From an uncultured bacterium (lineage in GTDB: Bacteria > Actinomycetota > Coriobacteriia > Coriobacteriales > Coriobacteriaceae), in the NCBI GenBank assembly GCA_905214525.1, contig CAJMMN010000013.1, forward strand, positions 1 through 60,076: 60,076 bases of DNA, in the 5' to 3' direction. Shown here in pieces: positions 25,356-35,100 of this stretch (within the stretch, counting starts at the first letter, position 1; each line of letters opens with the position of its first letter). A model generated the notes under the pieces. The model worked only from the letters and a program-made list of their open reading frames with translations. It did not search any database and had not been told where the DNA came from. Both the position numbers and the translations under genes were made by a program.

Positions 25356-26594
25356 ATGAGCGGGCTGATTATCGATAGCGAAGCCTGTATCGGCTGCGGT
25401 CGCTGCGTTCGCGCCTGCGCCTCGGGCGGCATTGTGGTGGAGGGTGAGCGCCCCAATCGCTGTGCCCGCGTAACCGACGGCTGTATCCTGTGCGGTGGGT
25501 GCGTCGACGCCTGCCCCGTCAACGCCATCTCGATTGAGCGCGACGAGGCCGCCGGCGCGGCAGACCTTGACGCATATCGAGACATCTGGATCTTCGTGCA
25601 AACTGACAAGCACGATGCCGTGGCATCCGTGGCCTTCGAGCTCATGGGCAAGGGGCGCGAGCTTGCCGATGCCCGCGGCTGCCGTCTGGTGGCACTGGTC
25701 GGCATGAGCCCCGAGGGCTCACTCGGGGACCTGGAGCATCTGATTTGCGCCGGTGCGGACGAAGTTCTGGTCTGTCGTGACGAGCGCCTGCGTCAGAACG
25801 ACGCGGAGGTCTACGCCCGCTTGATCTGCGATTTGGTAGCCGAGCGCAAGCCCGAGGCCATTCTGTACGGCGCGACCGCCTTTGGTCGCGAGCTGGCGCC
25901 CGGTGTGGCCGTGCGCTTGCAGACGGGCCTTACGGCCGATTGCACGGTGCTTTCTATGGATACGGAGACGGGCCTGCTGCAGCAGACGCGCCCGGCGTTT
26001 GGCGGCAACCTGATGGCCACCATTATCTGCCCCAACCACCGTCCTCAGATGGCAACGGTGCGCCCCGGCATCTTTAAGGCGCCCGAGTTTGACTATAGCC
26101 GCTCCGGCACGATTACCCAGGTAGTGCTTGCGGATGACGTTAAGGCCCGCGTCGAGATCTCGATTCCCGCCGAGGAGTGGGGACAGCAGGCCTCAATTGC
26201 CGATGCCGAGCGTCTGGTCGTGGTGGGCCGCGGCATCGGCTCCAAGAAGAATCTGCCCCTGATGCGAAAGCTCGCCGATGCCCTGGGTGCCGAGCTTGGT
26301 TGCACGCGTCCCATTGTGGAGGCAGGCTGGTTGGAGTATCGCCACCAAATTGGCCAGACGGGTGTATCGGTCTCGCCCAAGCTCCTCGTGAGCATCGGTG
26401 TCTCGGGCGCTATCCAGCATCTCGCCGGCATCGGTGGGGCGGAGTGCATTGTCGCCATCAATGAGGACCCGATGCCCCCATCTTCGGTGCCGCCCAGTAC
26501 AAGGTCGTCGGCGATGCCGTTGAGATCGTTGAGGAACTGCTGGTTCAGCTCGAGTGCTAAGCGCTTGCCAGCCAGTCGCGCAGCTCGTCCTTAA
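25356..26594 (+). CDS. etfA: Ferredoxin-EtfA subunit with a frameshift near the C-terminus
   Basis: EtfA with an N-terminal ferredoxin domain: Cys11/14/17/21 (CIGCGRCVRAC) and Cys43/46/49/53 (CILCGGCVDACP) would hold two 4Fe-4S clusters. The Etf body follows, with YGATAFGRELAPGVAVRL, TRPAFGGNLMATI, GRGIGSKKNL and VSIGVSGAIQHLAGI. After NEDP, at about 26471, one base is missing. The next frame restores the expected DAPIFGAAQYKVVGDAVEI and stops at 26560. As read, the frame runs on with unrelated residues to 26594 and overlaps the converging HD gene. It is either a sequencing error or a real loss of the last ~30 residues, close to the FAD site. The fused ferredoxin supports the bifurcating-type complex. 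Confidence 0.85.
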   Translation: MSGLIIDSEACIGCGRCVRACASGGIVVEGERPNRCARVTDGCILCGGCVDACPVNAISIERDEAAGAADLDAYRDIWIFVQTDKHDAVASVAFELMGKGRELADARGCRLVALVGMSPEGSLGDLEHLICAGADEVLVCRDERLRQNDAEVYARLICDLVAERKPEAILYGATAFGRELAPGVAVRLQTGLTADCTVLSMDTETGLLQQTRPAFGGNLMATIICPNHRPQMATVRPGIFKAPEFDYSRSGTITQVVLADDVKARVEISIPAEEWGQQASIADAERLVVVGRGIGSKKNLPLMRKLADALGAELGCTRPIVEAGWLEYRHQIGQTGVSVSPKLLVSIGVSGAIQHLAGIGGAECIVAINEDPMPPSSVPPSTRSSAMPLRSLRNCWFSSSAKRLPASRAARP

Positions 26595-27369
26595 GGCGGC
26601 TCCAGGTTGCCTGCGCGGCGGGGTCGGTAAAGGGTCGCGTAATGCCAAAGGGCGCGTCGAGCAGGCGGTGGATATCGCCTTGCTCGCGCGCCAGTGCACG
26701 GCTTGCCGGATGGACGAGCTCAAACATAAAGCAGATGAGCCCCACCAGGTAGTCCGCCGGCTCGTTGCGCTCGTCACGCGCGACGCAGCGATGCTCGTCA
26801 AAGGCGGTAAGCGCCGGTGTCGAGAAGTGGCTGGCGAGAAACGTGTCCTCATCCACCTTGAGGATGGTGTCGACGGTGCTGTCGGCGATGGCGCGCATAA
26901 TGTCGATCTTGTCGCCATCGCGCACGATCTCGCAGAAGCTCCGTGTACGGGTGTCGAGTTCCGTGGGCAGGCGAAAATCACTGTGGTGGGCGATGCTCGC
27001 GCGGATCAGTTCGTCCTCTGCCGGGTCATCGATAAAGTCGCGGATGCTCGTTACGGCGGGTGCATCGGCGGGATTCTCGCCAAAGAGGACCTCGATGCCC
27101 AGCGCTGCATGGCTCATGCTCTCGGCGTCCTTAAAGGTGTCCCAGCTCCGCAACTGCTCAAAGCGGCCCATATCGTGTAGCAGGCCGCAAAGCCATGCCA
27201 GGTCAATATCTTCTGACGACCAGCCCTGCTCGCGCGCTACGGCATCGCATGCCTCGGCCACGTGGTACGTATGCTCGATTTTGAGCGCGATGCGTGGGTT
27301 GGTGGCGTCGTAGGCATCGGTGTAGCTTTTGAAGGCCGCGCGCGCCCGGTCTCGATCGATAGCTGTCAT
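26557..27369 (-). CDS. HD-domain phosphohydrolase
   Basis: A 270-residue HD-superfamily protein. EHTYHVAE supplies the first His, CGLLHDMGRFEQ the HD pair (near residue 66), SIAHHSDF a further His pair, and VRDGDKIDIMRA the last Asp. All metal ligands look present. Substrates of such stand-alone HD proteins are often nucleotides; none can be named here. ATG 27369 has AGGAAG upstream. Its end meets the tail of etfA. The gene is monocistronic. Confidence 0.8.
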   Translation of the reverse strand: MTAIDRDRARAAFKSYTDAYDATNPRIALKIEHTYHVAEACDAVAREQGWSSEDIDLAWLCGLLHDMGRFEQLRSWDTFKDAESMSHAALGIEVLFGENPADAPAVTSIRDFIDDPAEDELIRASIAHHSDFRLPTELDTRTRSFCEIVRDGDKIDIMRAIADSTVDTILKVDEDTFLASHFSTPALTAFDEHRCVARDERNEPADYLVGLICFMFELVHPASRALAREQGDIHRLLDAPFGITRPFTDPAAQATWSRLKDELRDWLASA

Positions 27370-27426
27370 AATGACTTCCTAAAAAGTTGTGTCTTTCGAT
27401 CCGGTGGCAATTGTAGGTGAACTTTA

Positions 27427-28188
27427 TTGCCACCGGTTGATATTTCTGCTGCGTTGCAAGGCGCGCTGCAGACGACTTACCAGAATGGGAGTGGCATGGT
27501 CCTTAGGATCTTTAAAATCGTCTGGCCAGTGATGCTTACCTATGTTGCAATAGGCGCGCCGTGCGGAATGATCATGGGGCAGACGGGAATGGAGCCCTGG
27601 ATGGTCTTTGCTCTGAGCAGCACGTTTGTGACGGGCAGCGGCCAGTTTATGATCTGCAATCTTTGGCTGGCGGGCGTACCGGCACCTTCGATTATCGCGA
27701 GCGTCGCCGCCATCTCCTCGCGCTTCGCTCTTTACTCGGCATCGATCGCACCCCATCTGACGGGTGCCTCGAAGCGTCAGACGCTGGCTGTTGCCGCGAC
27801 ACTTACCGAGGAGGCATATGGCATCTCGCTTGCCAAGTTGGTTGAAGGGGAGGATTGGGGCCCGCGCGAGTCCTTTGTGCTCAACGTGATCCTTATCGCA
27901 ACATGGGGCGTATCGTGTACGACGGGCGCCATCGTCGGCGCCGTTGTCGATGTTCCCACCGCCATTGCAGCCTTTGTCTGCACCTCGCTCTTTATCTGCC
28001 TGCTCTTTTCGCAGCGGCTGTCGCGCGGCAACGTTGTCGCGGCGGTTTCGGGCGCGGTGTCCGTCGCCGTATGCAAGTTCTTGGGCCTCGTGAATATTGC
28101 CGTGCCGGCAAGCGTCGTGGTCGGCATTACCATTGCGCTGGCGTGCGATGCTGTATTTGACGGAAGAGGTGCCCGCGATGCCCGTTAA
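27427..28188 (+). CDS. azlC: AzlC family branched-chain amino acid exporter, large subunit
   Basis: A 253-residue membrane protein with about six helices. The AzlC core is VTGSGQFMICNLWLAG, SSRFALYSASIAPHL, LTEEAYGIS and SLFICLLFSQRL. AzlC works with the small AzlD subunit (next gene, overlapping by 11 bases) to export branched-chain amino acids or analogues. The start is uncertain: TTG 27427 has AGGTGA upstream, but ATG 27496 has GGGAG and begins just before the first conserved helix. A Liv import operon elsewhere in the window transports the same substrate class in the opposite direction. Confidence 0.82.
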   Translation: MPPVDISAALQGALQTTYQNGSGMVLRIFKIVWPVMLTYVAIGAPCGMIMGQTGMEPWMVFALSSTFVTGSGQFMICNLWLAGVPAPSIIASVAAISSRFALYSASIAPHLTGASKRQTLAVAATLTEEAYGISLAKLVEGEDWGPRESFVLNVILIATWGVSCTTGAIVGAVVDVPTAIAAFVCTSLFICLLFSQRLSRGNVVAAVSGAVSVAVCKFLGLVNIAVPASVVVGITIALACDAVFDGRGARDAR

Positions 28189-28501
28189 CGAGTTCTTGGT
28201 TCTGTGGCTGTCGTCGTGGGCTGCTATCGCGTTCTTTCGCATCGCGCCGGCGTTCGCCTTGCGCGGGCGGACCCTGTCGCCCCGTATTACCGAGGCCCTG
28301 GGCTATATCCCGCCCGCTGCCTTTGCCGCGCTGGTCGCCAACGACTTGGTGAGTCCCGGCGCGTTCGACGCGGGGCTCTGGCCTGCCTTGGTTCCCTGGA
28401 TTGCGGCCGCCGGCGTCGTGGTCGTGGCGGTCAAGACAAAATCGATGCTGTGGTGCTGCGTCTCGGGCATCGTACTCTATATCGTCTTGAGCCTTATATA
28501 G
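28178..28501 (+). CDS. azlD: AzlD family branched-chain amino acid exporter, small subunit
   Basis: A 107-residue protein with four hydrophobic helices. WAAIAFFRIAPAFALRGR, EALGYIPPAAFAALVANDLV and KTKSMLWCCVSGIVLYIVL are typical of AzlD. The ATG at 28178 has GAAGAGG upstream and overlaps the end of azlC by 11 bases. An open frame extends upstream to 28097 but lies within azlC. Partner of AzlC in the inner membrane. Confidence 0.82.
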   Translation: MPVNEFLVLWLSSWAAIAFFRIAPAFALRGRTLSPRITEALGYIPPAAFAALVANDLVSPGAFDAGLWPALVPWIAAAGVVVVAVKTKSMLWCCVSGIVLYIVLSLI

Positions 28502-28651
28502 GGGTGGCGTCGCGGGCGCCGAATCTCGTTCCATCCCAACTTGTCGAGTTTTTCACCGAGCTGGTCTATTTCTTCTGGTACCATGGTCAAACTTTACTGT
28601 AGCAAAGCGTGACGTGGGCTTTTGTACCCCGTCAGCGGAAATGGGGGTTTC

Positions 28652-29674
28652 ATGGCACAGGAAGCAACCGCCAACGAGCAAAAGAAATTCAAGGTCCCGC
28701 GCATCCCGGGCGACATCATGATTTATCCGATGATCGTCGGTCTTTTGCTCAACACCTTCTGCCCGCAGGTTTTTGAGATCGGCGGCTTCTTTACGGCTGC
28801 CTGCCGCGGTGGCTCCAATACCATCGTCGCCGCGATCCTGCTGTTTGTGGGCGCCGGCATCAGCTTTAAGTCCACGCCGGGTGCCATCAAGACCGGTATC
28901 GTCGTGCTGATCCCCAAGCTGGTCGTCGCAGCGGCTCTCGGCCTGGGCGTGGCATATTTCTTTAACGACAACTTCCTGGGTCTGAGCTCCGTGTCTATCA
29001 TCGGCGGCATCACGTTTTGCAACATGGCGCTCTATACGGGCATCATGGGCGAGTTCGGCGATGAGTCCGAGCAGGGCGCCGTCGGTATCCTGTTCTTTAC
29101 GGCTGGCCCCGCCGTCACGATGATCATCCTCGGTGTTTCCGGCCTCGCCAACATTCCCATTGGCACCATTATCGGCTCCATCTTGCCACTCGTTATTGGC
29201 ATGGTTCTGGGCAACCTGTTCCCGTTTATCAAGAACCTGCTGGTTCCCGGTGCCAATCCCGCGATTGCCGTCATCGGATTTCAGCTCGGTGCGTCCATGA
29301 GTCTGTCGAGCTTTATCACCGGCGGTATTTCCGGCATCTTGCTGGGCCTTGTCACGCTGTTTGTCGTCGGTCCCATCACCTTTGCGTTCGAGCGTCTGTG
29401 CGGCGGCAATGGCAAGGCCGCTGTGGCTTGCTCCACCATTGCCGGCACGGCTATGACCACACCGGTTGCCCTCGCCGAGGTCGCACCGCGTTACGCCGAG
29501 CTTGCGCCCACCGCGTACGCTCAGATCGCCACCGCCGTTATCATCACGGCGATCATGGCTCCGATTCTGACTGGCTGGGTCGACAAGAAGTTCTGCCAAG
29601 GCAAGGAGGATCTGTCGCCTGTCGGTGTCGAGGCCATCGAGGAGGCCGTCGCGACTGACATCGATGGCGAGTAG
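28652..29674 (+). CDS. kdgT: 2-keto-3-deoxygluconate permease
   Basis: A 340-residue KdgT-family permease with about ten hydrophobic segments. VPRIPGDIMIYPMIVGLLLNTFCPQ, GISFKSTPGAIKTGI, NMALYTGIMGEFGD, IGFQLGASMSL and VACSTIAGTAMTTPVALAEV are the family blocks. It imports KDG, an intermediate of pectin and hexuronate breakdown, with protons. The ATG at 28652 follows a GGGGG stretch and begins MAQEAT; an upstream in-frame start at 28622 is less likely. No KDG kinase or aldolase lies nearby, so the pathway must be encoded elsewhere. Confidence 0.85.
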   Translation: MAQEATANEQKKFKVPRIPGDIMIYPMIVGLLLNTFCPQVFEIGGFFTAACRGGSNTIVAAILLFVGAGISFKSTPGAIKTGIVVLIPKLVVAAALGLGVAYFFNDNFLGLSSVSIIGGITFCNMALYTGIMGEFGDESEQGAVGILFFTAGPAVTMIILGVSGLANIPIGTIIGSILPLVIGMVLGNLFPFIKNLLVPGANPAIAVIGFQLGASMSLSSFITGGISGILLGLVTLFVVGPITFAFERLCGGNGKAAVACSTIAGTAMTTPVALAEVAPRYAELAPTAYAQIATAVIITAIMAPILTGWVDKKFCQGKEDLSPVGVEAIEEAVATDIDGE

Positions 29675-29723
29675 CAATCGATACCCATCAATGATGCCGG
29701 CGTGTGCAATTCGCGCCGTATGG

Positions 29724-29763
29724 GCGCCCGAACAGAAACTGTTTTGCAGTGATGTTCGGGCGC
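29724..29763. terminator. Hairpin after kdgT
   Basis: GCGCCCGAACA pairs perfectly with TGTTCGGGCGC around an 18-base loop, 50 bases after kdgT. A second short stem (CCCCTTTAC/GTAAAGGGG) follows at about 29774-29802. The T-run is weak. Confidence 0.5.
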
Positions 29764-29822
29764 TCTGCTATTATCCCCTTTACCCCTGCGGAGTAAAGGG
29801 GTGTTTATTGCCCTGATTCGAA

Positions 29823-31007
29823 TTGGGCGATTCTGACCACTTGGGTATTGAAGGGATGGCGCTAGTGGTTAAGGCACTCAAGATTGAGATATTCGTGCTA
29901 TGCATGATTGTTCTTATCGGGCTTGCCGTGCGAAGTCGTCGCTCCTTGTTCTCGAGCACCCAGCAGCTATTGTTTAGCATGCTTGGCTACACCTCTGCCG
30001 CGTACATATTATTCGATATGATCTGGACGCTTTCGGACGGTGTGGACGGCACGTTGGGCATTGCTGCCAACTGGATTTCCAACGCGGTTTCGTTTTCGCT
30101 CTTTGCTATCGCGTGTCTCATTTGGTTTATCTATTCCGAGACGGTGCAGGGTTCTCGCCTTTTGACCTCGCGCTATAGGGTGGTGCTTGTAGCGTTGCCT
30201 ACGGCTCTGGTGGTCGTGCTGGCGTTTACCAGTTACTGGACGCACGCCCTGTTCTATATCGATTCGCAGGGCGTGTATCGTCGCGGCTTTGCCTATATGA
30301 TCCAGCCCATCGTCAGCTACTGTTACGTTATACATACGTCCCTGCATGCGTTTGTGCAATCTCGCAGGGTCGAGAGCCTGCAGACGAAGGCCATCTATCG
30401 AACCTTGGCATTTTTCGCCATTCCGGCCCTGGTGGGCGGTACCTTTCAGGTCGTATACTCGGTGCCCGGCCTTTGTGTCGGCATAATGATTAGCATGTTG
30501 CTGCTTTACATCATCTACCAGGAGCAGCTCATCTCGACCGACCCGTTGACTGGACTTAACAATCGCAACCGTTTTGAGACCTATATGCTGTCGCTCTTCT
30601 CAAATGTGGATCAGGCCGAAGATGTATATCTGCTTATGATGGACGCCGACGGCTTTAAGCAGATTAACGATCTCTATGGGTATGTGGAGGGCGACCACGC
30701 TCTTCAGGTTGTTGCGACGGCGCTCAAGGATGCCTGTTCGCCGGCTGGTGGCTTTATCGCACGTTATGGCGGCGATGAGTTCGTGGTGCTCCAAAAGGCA
30801 GCGGCGGAACAGGACATCATGCGTCTGTGCGCGGCAATCAACGATGAACTCGCACGCGCCGAGGTGCCGTATCTGTTGCGGATGTCCATCGGCTATGCAC
30901 GGGTCGGTGATGGTGTCGATACCTGGCAAGATTTGCTTCGCGCCGCCGACGCGGAGCTCTACCGCGTAAAGTACGAGAAGAAGAAAGCTGGCGTCCAGAT
31001 ACGCTAG
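29823..31007 (+). CDS. Membrane diguanylate cyclase (GGDEF)
   Basis: A 394-residue protein with about seven transmembrane helices in the first 240 residues, then a GGDEF domain. STDPLTGLNNRNRFETYM opens the cyclase domain, MDADGFKQINDLYG is the GTP/metal strand, and RYGGDEFVV (around 314-322) is the intact active site. DAELYRVKYEKKKAG closes it. It should make cyclic-di-GMP at the membrane. There is no RxxD inhibitory site before GGDEF, so product feedback may be missing. Start: TTG 29823 or, without a well-spaced ribosome site, ATG 29856. It has no close neighbours on its strand. Confidence 0.85.
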   Translation: MGDSDHLGIEGMALVVKALKIEIFVLCMIVLIGLAVRSRRSLFSSTQQLLFSMLGYTSAAYILFDMIWTLSDGVDGTLGIAANWISNAVSFSLFAIACLIWFIYSETVQGSRLLTSRYRVVLVALPTALVVVLAFTSYWTHALFYIDSQGVYRRGFAYMIQPIVSYCYVIHTSLHAFVQSRRVESLQTKAIYRTLAFFAIPALVGGTFQVVYSVPGLCVGIMISMLLLYIIYQEQLISTDPLTGLNNRNRFETYMLSLFSNVDQAEDVYLLMMDADGFKQINDLYGYVEGDHALQVVATALKDACSPAGGFIARYGGDEFVVLQKAAAEQDIMRLCAAINDELARAEVPYLLRMSIGYARVGDGVDTWQDLLRAADAELYRVKYEKKKAGVQIR

Positions 31008-31108
31008 AAATAGGGGCGCACGCTTGCGTGCATGGTGGCCCTCGGCTCTCCGATGTATTCCATTAAACTAAAGTATGTGAATCCCCTCTGCTAAATAAGG
31101 GCAGTTCG

Positions 31109-32044
31109 CTAGGCCTTTTTAGGCCTGTTGACGATGATGATGCCGCCGCAGACCAACAGCAGGGCGACTATAACGGTAACGGGGCTCGTGCCGGCGCCCT
31201 CGCCGAGCAGCAGCGCACTCAACAGCACACCAAAGACGGGGTTCATAAACCCAAAGACCGAGACGCGGCTGACGGGGTTGACGGCAAGCAGGCGCGACCA
31301 TAGCGAGTACGCGATGGCGGAGATGAGTGCCATATAGATAATGAGTGCGATGGCGGGGATGATCGCGGTGGGGGAGAGCGCGCCGCCCATCAAAAACCCG
31401 ATGGCGGTGAGGACCAGGCCGCCGACCAAGAACTGCCACCCGGCAAGCAAGACGCCGTCGTGCTTGCGCGAGAAGATGCCGATCAGGCAGGTCGAAAGAG
31501 CACCCGCGACAGTGGAGGCTAGGATAAAGCCCTCGCCATCGAGCCTGAAGCCAAAGGTGCCATCTGCGCCCGAGAGGTTGACGAGCGCGACGCCGGCAAA
31601 GCCCAGCGCACAGCCAAGCACCTTGGCCGTATTGAGCTTCTCGGTGTGAAAAGCCAGGGCGGCAAAGAGGATTGCGAGGAAGTTGGCGCTGGCCTCGATG
31701 ATGGAGCTCGACATGGCGCTGGCGCGCGAGAGGCCCAGATAGAAAAAGAAGTACTGCCCGATAGTCTGGAAGAGCGACAAGACAAAGATGGGCTTGATGT
31801 CGCGAGCCTGCGGAATGAGGGGGCGGCGTTGGGCCGCACTCATCCCAACGATAACCAGGGCGCCGGCAAGCGTGAAGCGCAAGCCCGCAAAGAGCAGCTG
31901 CGAGGCGCTATCGTGCGCCGAGATACCAAAGAGTGCGTAGCCGATCTTGATGCAGGGAAAGGCCGATCCCCAGAGTGCACAGCAAACAAGACAGCCCAGG
32001 ATGAGTCCGGGCAGGGTGGCGAGATACGGCTTGCGGCTTTCCAT
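31109..32044 (-). CDS. EamA/DMT family transporter
   Basis: A 311-residue membrane protein with ten predicted helices in two EamA repeats. LPGLILGCLVCCALWGSAFP opens the first repeat, LSRASAMSSSIIEASANFLAIL and TEKLNTAKVLGCALGFAGVAL lie at the repeat junction, and SRVSVFGFMNPVFGVLLSALLLGE closes the second. Drug/metabolite transporters of this type export amino acids or metabolites. The ATG at 32044 has AGGAAGGAC upstream; an open frame runs 42 bases further. A strong terminator of purL lies just upstream. Confidence 0.83.
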   Translation of the reverse strand: MESRKPYLATLPGLILGCLVCCALWGSAFPCIKIGYALFGISAHDSASQLLFAGLRFTLAGALVIVGMSAAQRRPLIPQARDIKPIFVLSLFQTIGQYFFFYLGLSRASAMSSSIIEASANFLAILFAALAFHTEKLNTAKVLGCALGFAGVALVNLSGADGTFGFRLDGEGFILASTVAGALSTCLIGIFSRKHDGVLLAGWQFLVGGLVLTAIGFLMGGALSPTAIIPAIALIIYMALISAIAYSLWSRLLAVNPVSRVSVFGFMNPVFGVLLSALLLGEGAGTSPVTVIVALLLVCGGIIIVNRPKKA

Positions 32045-32073
32045 GATGTCCTTCCTGCATGCGCGAAGCAAAA

Positions 32074-32108
32074 AAGAACCCGCCACCGGGTGTGCCGGTG
32101 GCGGGTGT
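32074..32108 (-). terminator. Terminator after purL
   Basis: On the minus strand CCCGCCACCGG pairs with CCGGTGGCGGG around a 5-base loop, followed by TTCTTTTTT. It separates purL from the DMT transporter. Confidence 0.85.
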
Positions 32109-32143
32109 TGTTACCCGAGGGGATTGTACCCGATGGGAAAGCT

Positions 32144-35100
32144 TTAAGCGAAGTAGGCTACGCCGCTCTCAAAGATCGGCATGAACTTGTCGCCGGGGAC
32201 ATGCTCGGGCACGTTGCGGTACAGGTTGTCGCCGCGACGCTCGGCATGGCCCATCTTGCCCAGGACGCGGCCGTCGGGGCTCGTGATGCCCTCGATGGCA
32301 AGTGCGGAGCCGTTGGGGTTGATGGAAAGGTCCATGCTCGGCTTGCCGTCCTCGCCCACGTACTGCGTGGCGACCTGGCCGTTGGCGATCAGCTGGGCGA
32401 GCACCTCGTCGTCGGCGACAAAGCGGCCCTCGCCGTGGCTGATGGCGACGGTGTAGGGGTCGTCGAGGCTGCACTGCGACAGCCACGGGGACAGGTTGGA
32501 CGAGATGCGGGTGCGCACCAGGCGGCTCTGATGGCGACCGATGGTGTTGAACGTCAGCGTGGGCGCATCGGGCGTGGCGTCGACGATGTCGCCGTAGGGC
32601 ACCAGGCCGAGCTTGACCAGAGCCTGGAAGCCGTTGCAGATGCCCAGCATCAGGCCGTCGCGGGCCTTGAGCAGGTCGCGGACTGCCTCGGTGACCTCGG
32701 GAGCGCGGAAGAACGCCGTGATGAACTTGGCGGAGCCATCGGGCTCGTCACCGCCCGAGAAGCCACCGGGGATCATGACGATCTGGCTTGCACGGATGCG
32801 GCGGGCGAGCTCGTGGGTGCTCTCGGCGACGGCCTCGGGCGTGAGGTTGTTGATCACGAAGGTGTCGGCCTCGGCACCGGCGGCACGGAAGGCGCGGGCG
32901 CTGTCGTACTCGCAGTTGTTGCCGGGGAACACGGGGATGATTACGCGCGGGCGGGCGATCTTGGCGCCGCCGTACACGTGGATATCCTTGGCGCGGAAGT
33001 CGATGGTCTCGACCTCGGCGGTCTCGCCGGTGCTGCGGTAGGCGAAGACGCCCTCGATGCCGCTCTCCCAGGCCTCCTGGAGCTCAGCGAGCTCGATGAC
33101 TTCGGAGCCGGTGTCGATGACATAGCCCTCGACGGTGGTACCCAGGGGCTCGACGACAACGCCGTCGGCGACCTCGGGCAGCTCGGCGTCCTCGGCGAGC
33201 TCGACGATAAAGCTGCCGTAGAGCGGGGTGAAGAGGCTCTCCACGTCCACGTCCTCGGCAAGCTCGATGCCGACCTGGTTGCCGACGCACATCTTAAAGA
33301 GGCTCTCGGCGCCGCAGCCGTAGCCGGGCGTGGAGACGGCCAGGGCGTCGCCGTTGGCGGTGAGCGCCTCGACGGCGTCAAACGCGGCGAGCAGCTGCTG
33401 AGCGTCGGGGCGGTAGTCCTCACCATAGGTGGCGGGGGCGATGCGCACGACGCGATGCGTCAGACCCTTGAACTCGGGCGAGACGGCACGGGCGGCCTTG
33501 CCCACGGCCACAGCGAAGCTGATCAGGGTCGGCGGAACGTTGAGCTCACCGGCCTCGTCCTCAAACGAGCCGCTCATAGAGTCCTTGCCGCCGATGGCGC
33601 CGGCACCCAGATCGACCTGGGCCATAAGGGCGCCCAGGACGGCTGCCATGGGCTTGCCCCAGCGCTCGGCCTCGGTGCGCAGACGCTCGAAGTACTCCTG
33701 GAAGGAGAGATAGGCACGCTTGTGCTCAAAGCCGGCAGCCACGAGCTTGGCGATGGACTCAACCACGGACAGGTAGGCGCCCGCAAACTGGTCGGCCTCC
33801 ATCAGGTAGGGGTTGAAGCCCCATGCCATAGCGCTCGCCGTGGTGGTCTCGCCGTCCACGGGGAACTTGGCAACCATGGCCGAGCTCGGGGTGAGCTGCG
33901 TCTTGCCGCCAAAGGGCATGAGCACGGTTGCGGCACCGATGGTGGAGTCGAAGCGCTCGGACAGGCCCTTGTTGGAGGCGACGTTGAGGTCAGTGACAAG
34001 CGAGGTCATGCGCTCGGCAAGCGTGGTGCCGGCCCAGCTGGGCTGCCACACGCTGCGGGCACAGACGTGGGCGACCTGGTGCTTGGGCGCGCCGTTGGAG
34101 TTGAGGAACTCGCGGGACAGATCGACGATGGCGACACCGTTCCAGGCCATGCGCATGCGCGGCTCGGCGGTAACCTCGGCGATAACGGTCGCCTCGAGGT
34201 TCTCCTCGGCGGCGTAGCCCATGAACTCCTCGACGTCACCGTCGGCGACGGCGCAGGCCATGCGCTCCTGGGACTCGGAAATGGCGAGCTCGGTGCCGTC
34301 CAGGCCGTCGTACTTCTTGGTCACGGTGTCCAGGTCGACATACAGGCCGTCGGCAAGCTCGCCCACGGCGACCGAGACGCCGCCGGCGCCAAAGTCGTTG
34401 CAGCGCTTGATCAGGCGGCAGGCGTCGCCGCGGCGGAACAGACGCTGCAGCTTGCGCTCGACCGGGGCGTTGCCCTTCTGGACCTCGGCGCCCGAGGTCT
34501 CGATGGACTCGGTGTTCTGGGTCTTGGAGGAGCCGGTGGCGCCGCCGATGCCGTCACGGCCGGTGCGGCCGCCCAGCAGGATGATCTTGTCAGTGGGGGC
34601 GGGGCACTCGCGACGCACGTGGTTTGCCGGGGTAGCGCCCACGACGGCGCCGACCTCCATGCGCTTGGCAACGTAGCCGGGGTGATAGAGCTCGTTGACC
34701 TGGCCGGTGGCAAGGCCGATCTGGTTGCCGTAGCTGGAGTAGCCGGCGGCAGCGGTGGTTACGAGCTTGCGCTGCGGCAGCTTGCCCTCGAGCGTCTCGG
34801 ACACGGGGACGGTGGGGTCGCCGGCGCCGGTGACACGCATGGCCTGGTACACGTAGCTGCGGCCCGACAGCGGGTCGCGGATGGCACCGCCCACGCAGGT
34901 GGCGGCACCGCCGAAGGGCTCGATCTCGGTCGGGTGGTTGTGGGTCTCGTTCTTAAAGAGGAACAGCCAGTCCTGGTCCCCGCCGTCGACATCGACCTTC
35001 ACCTTGACGGTGCAGGCGTTAATCTCCTCGGACTCGTCGACATCGGTCATGACGCCGGTCTTCTTGAGGTACTTGGCACCGATGGTGCCCATGTCCATGA

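Noticed and set aside
28553..29677. A 374-codon minus-strand frame opposite kdgT
   Set aside because: It is Asp/Gly/His-rich antisense sequence without domain or ribosome site; kdgT on the plus strand has clear permease blocks.
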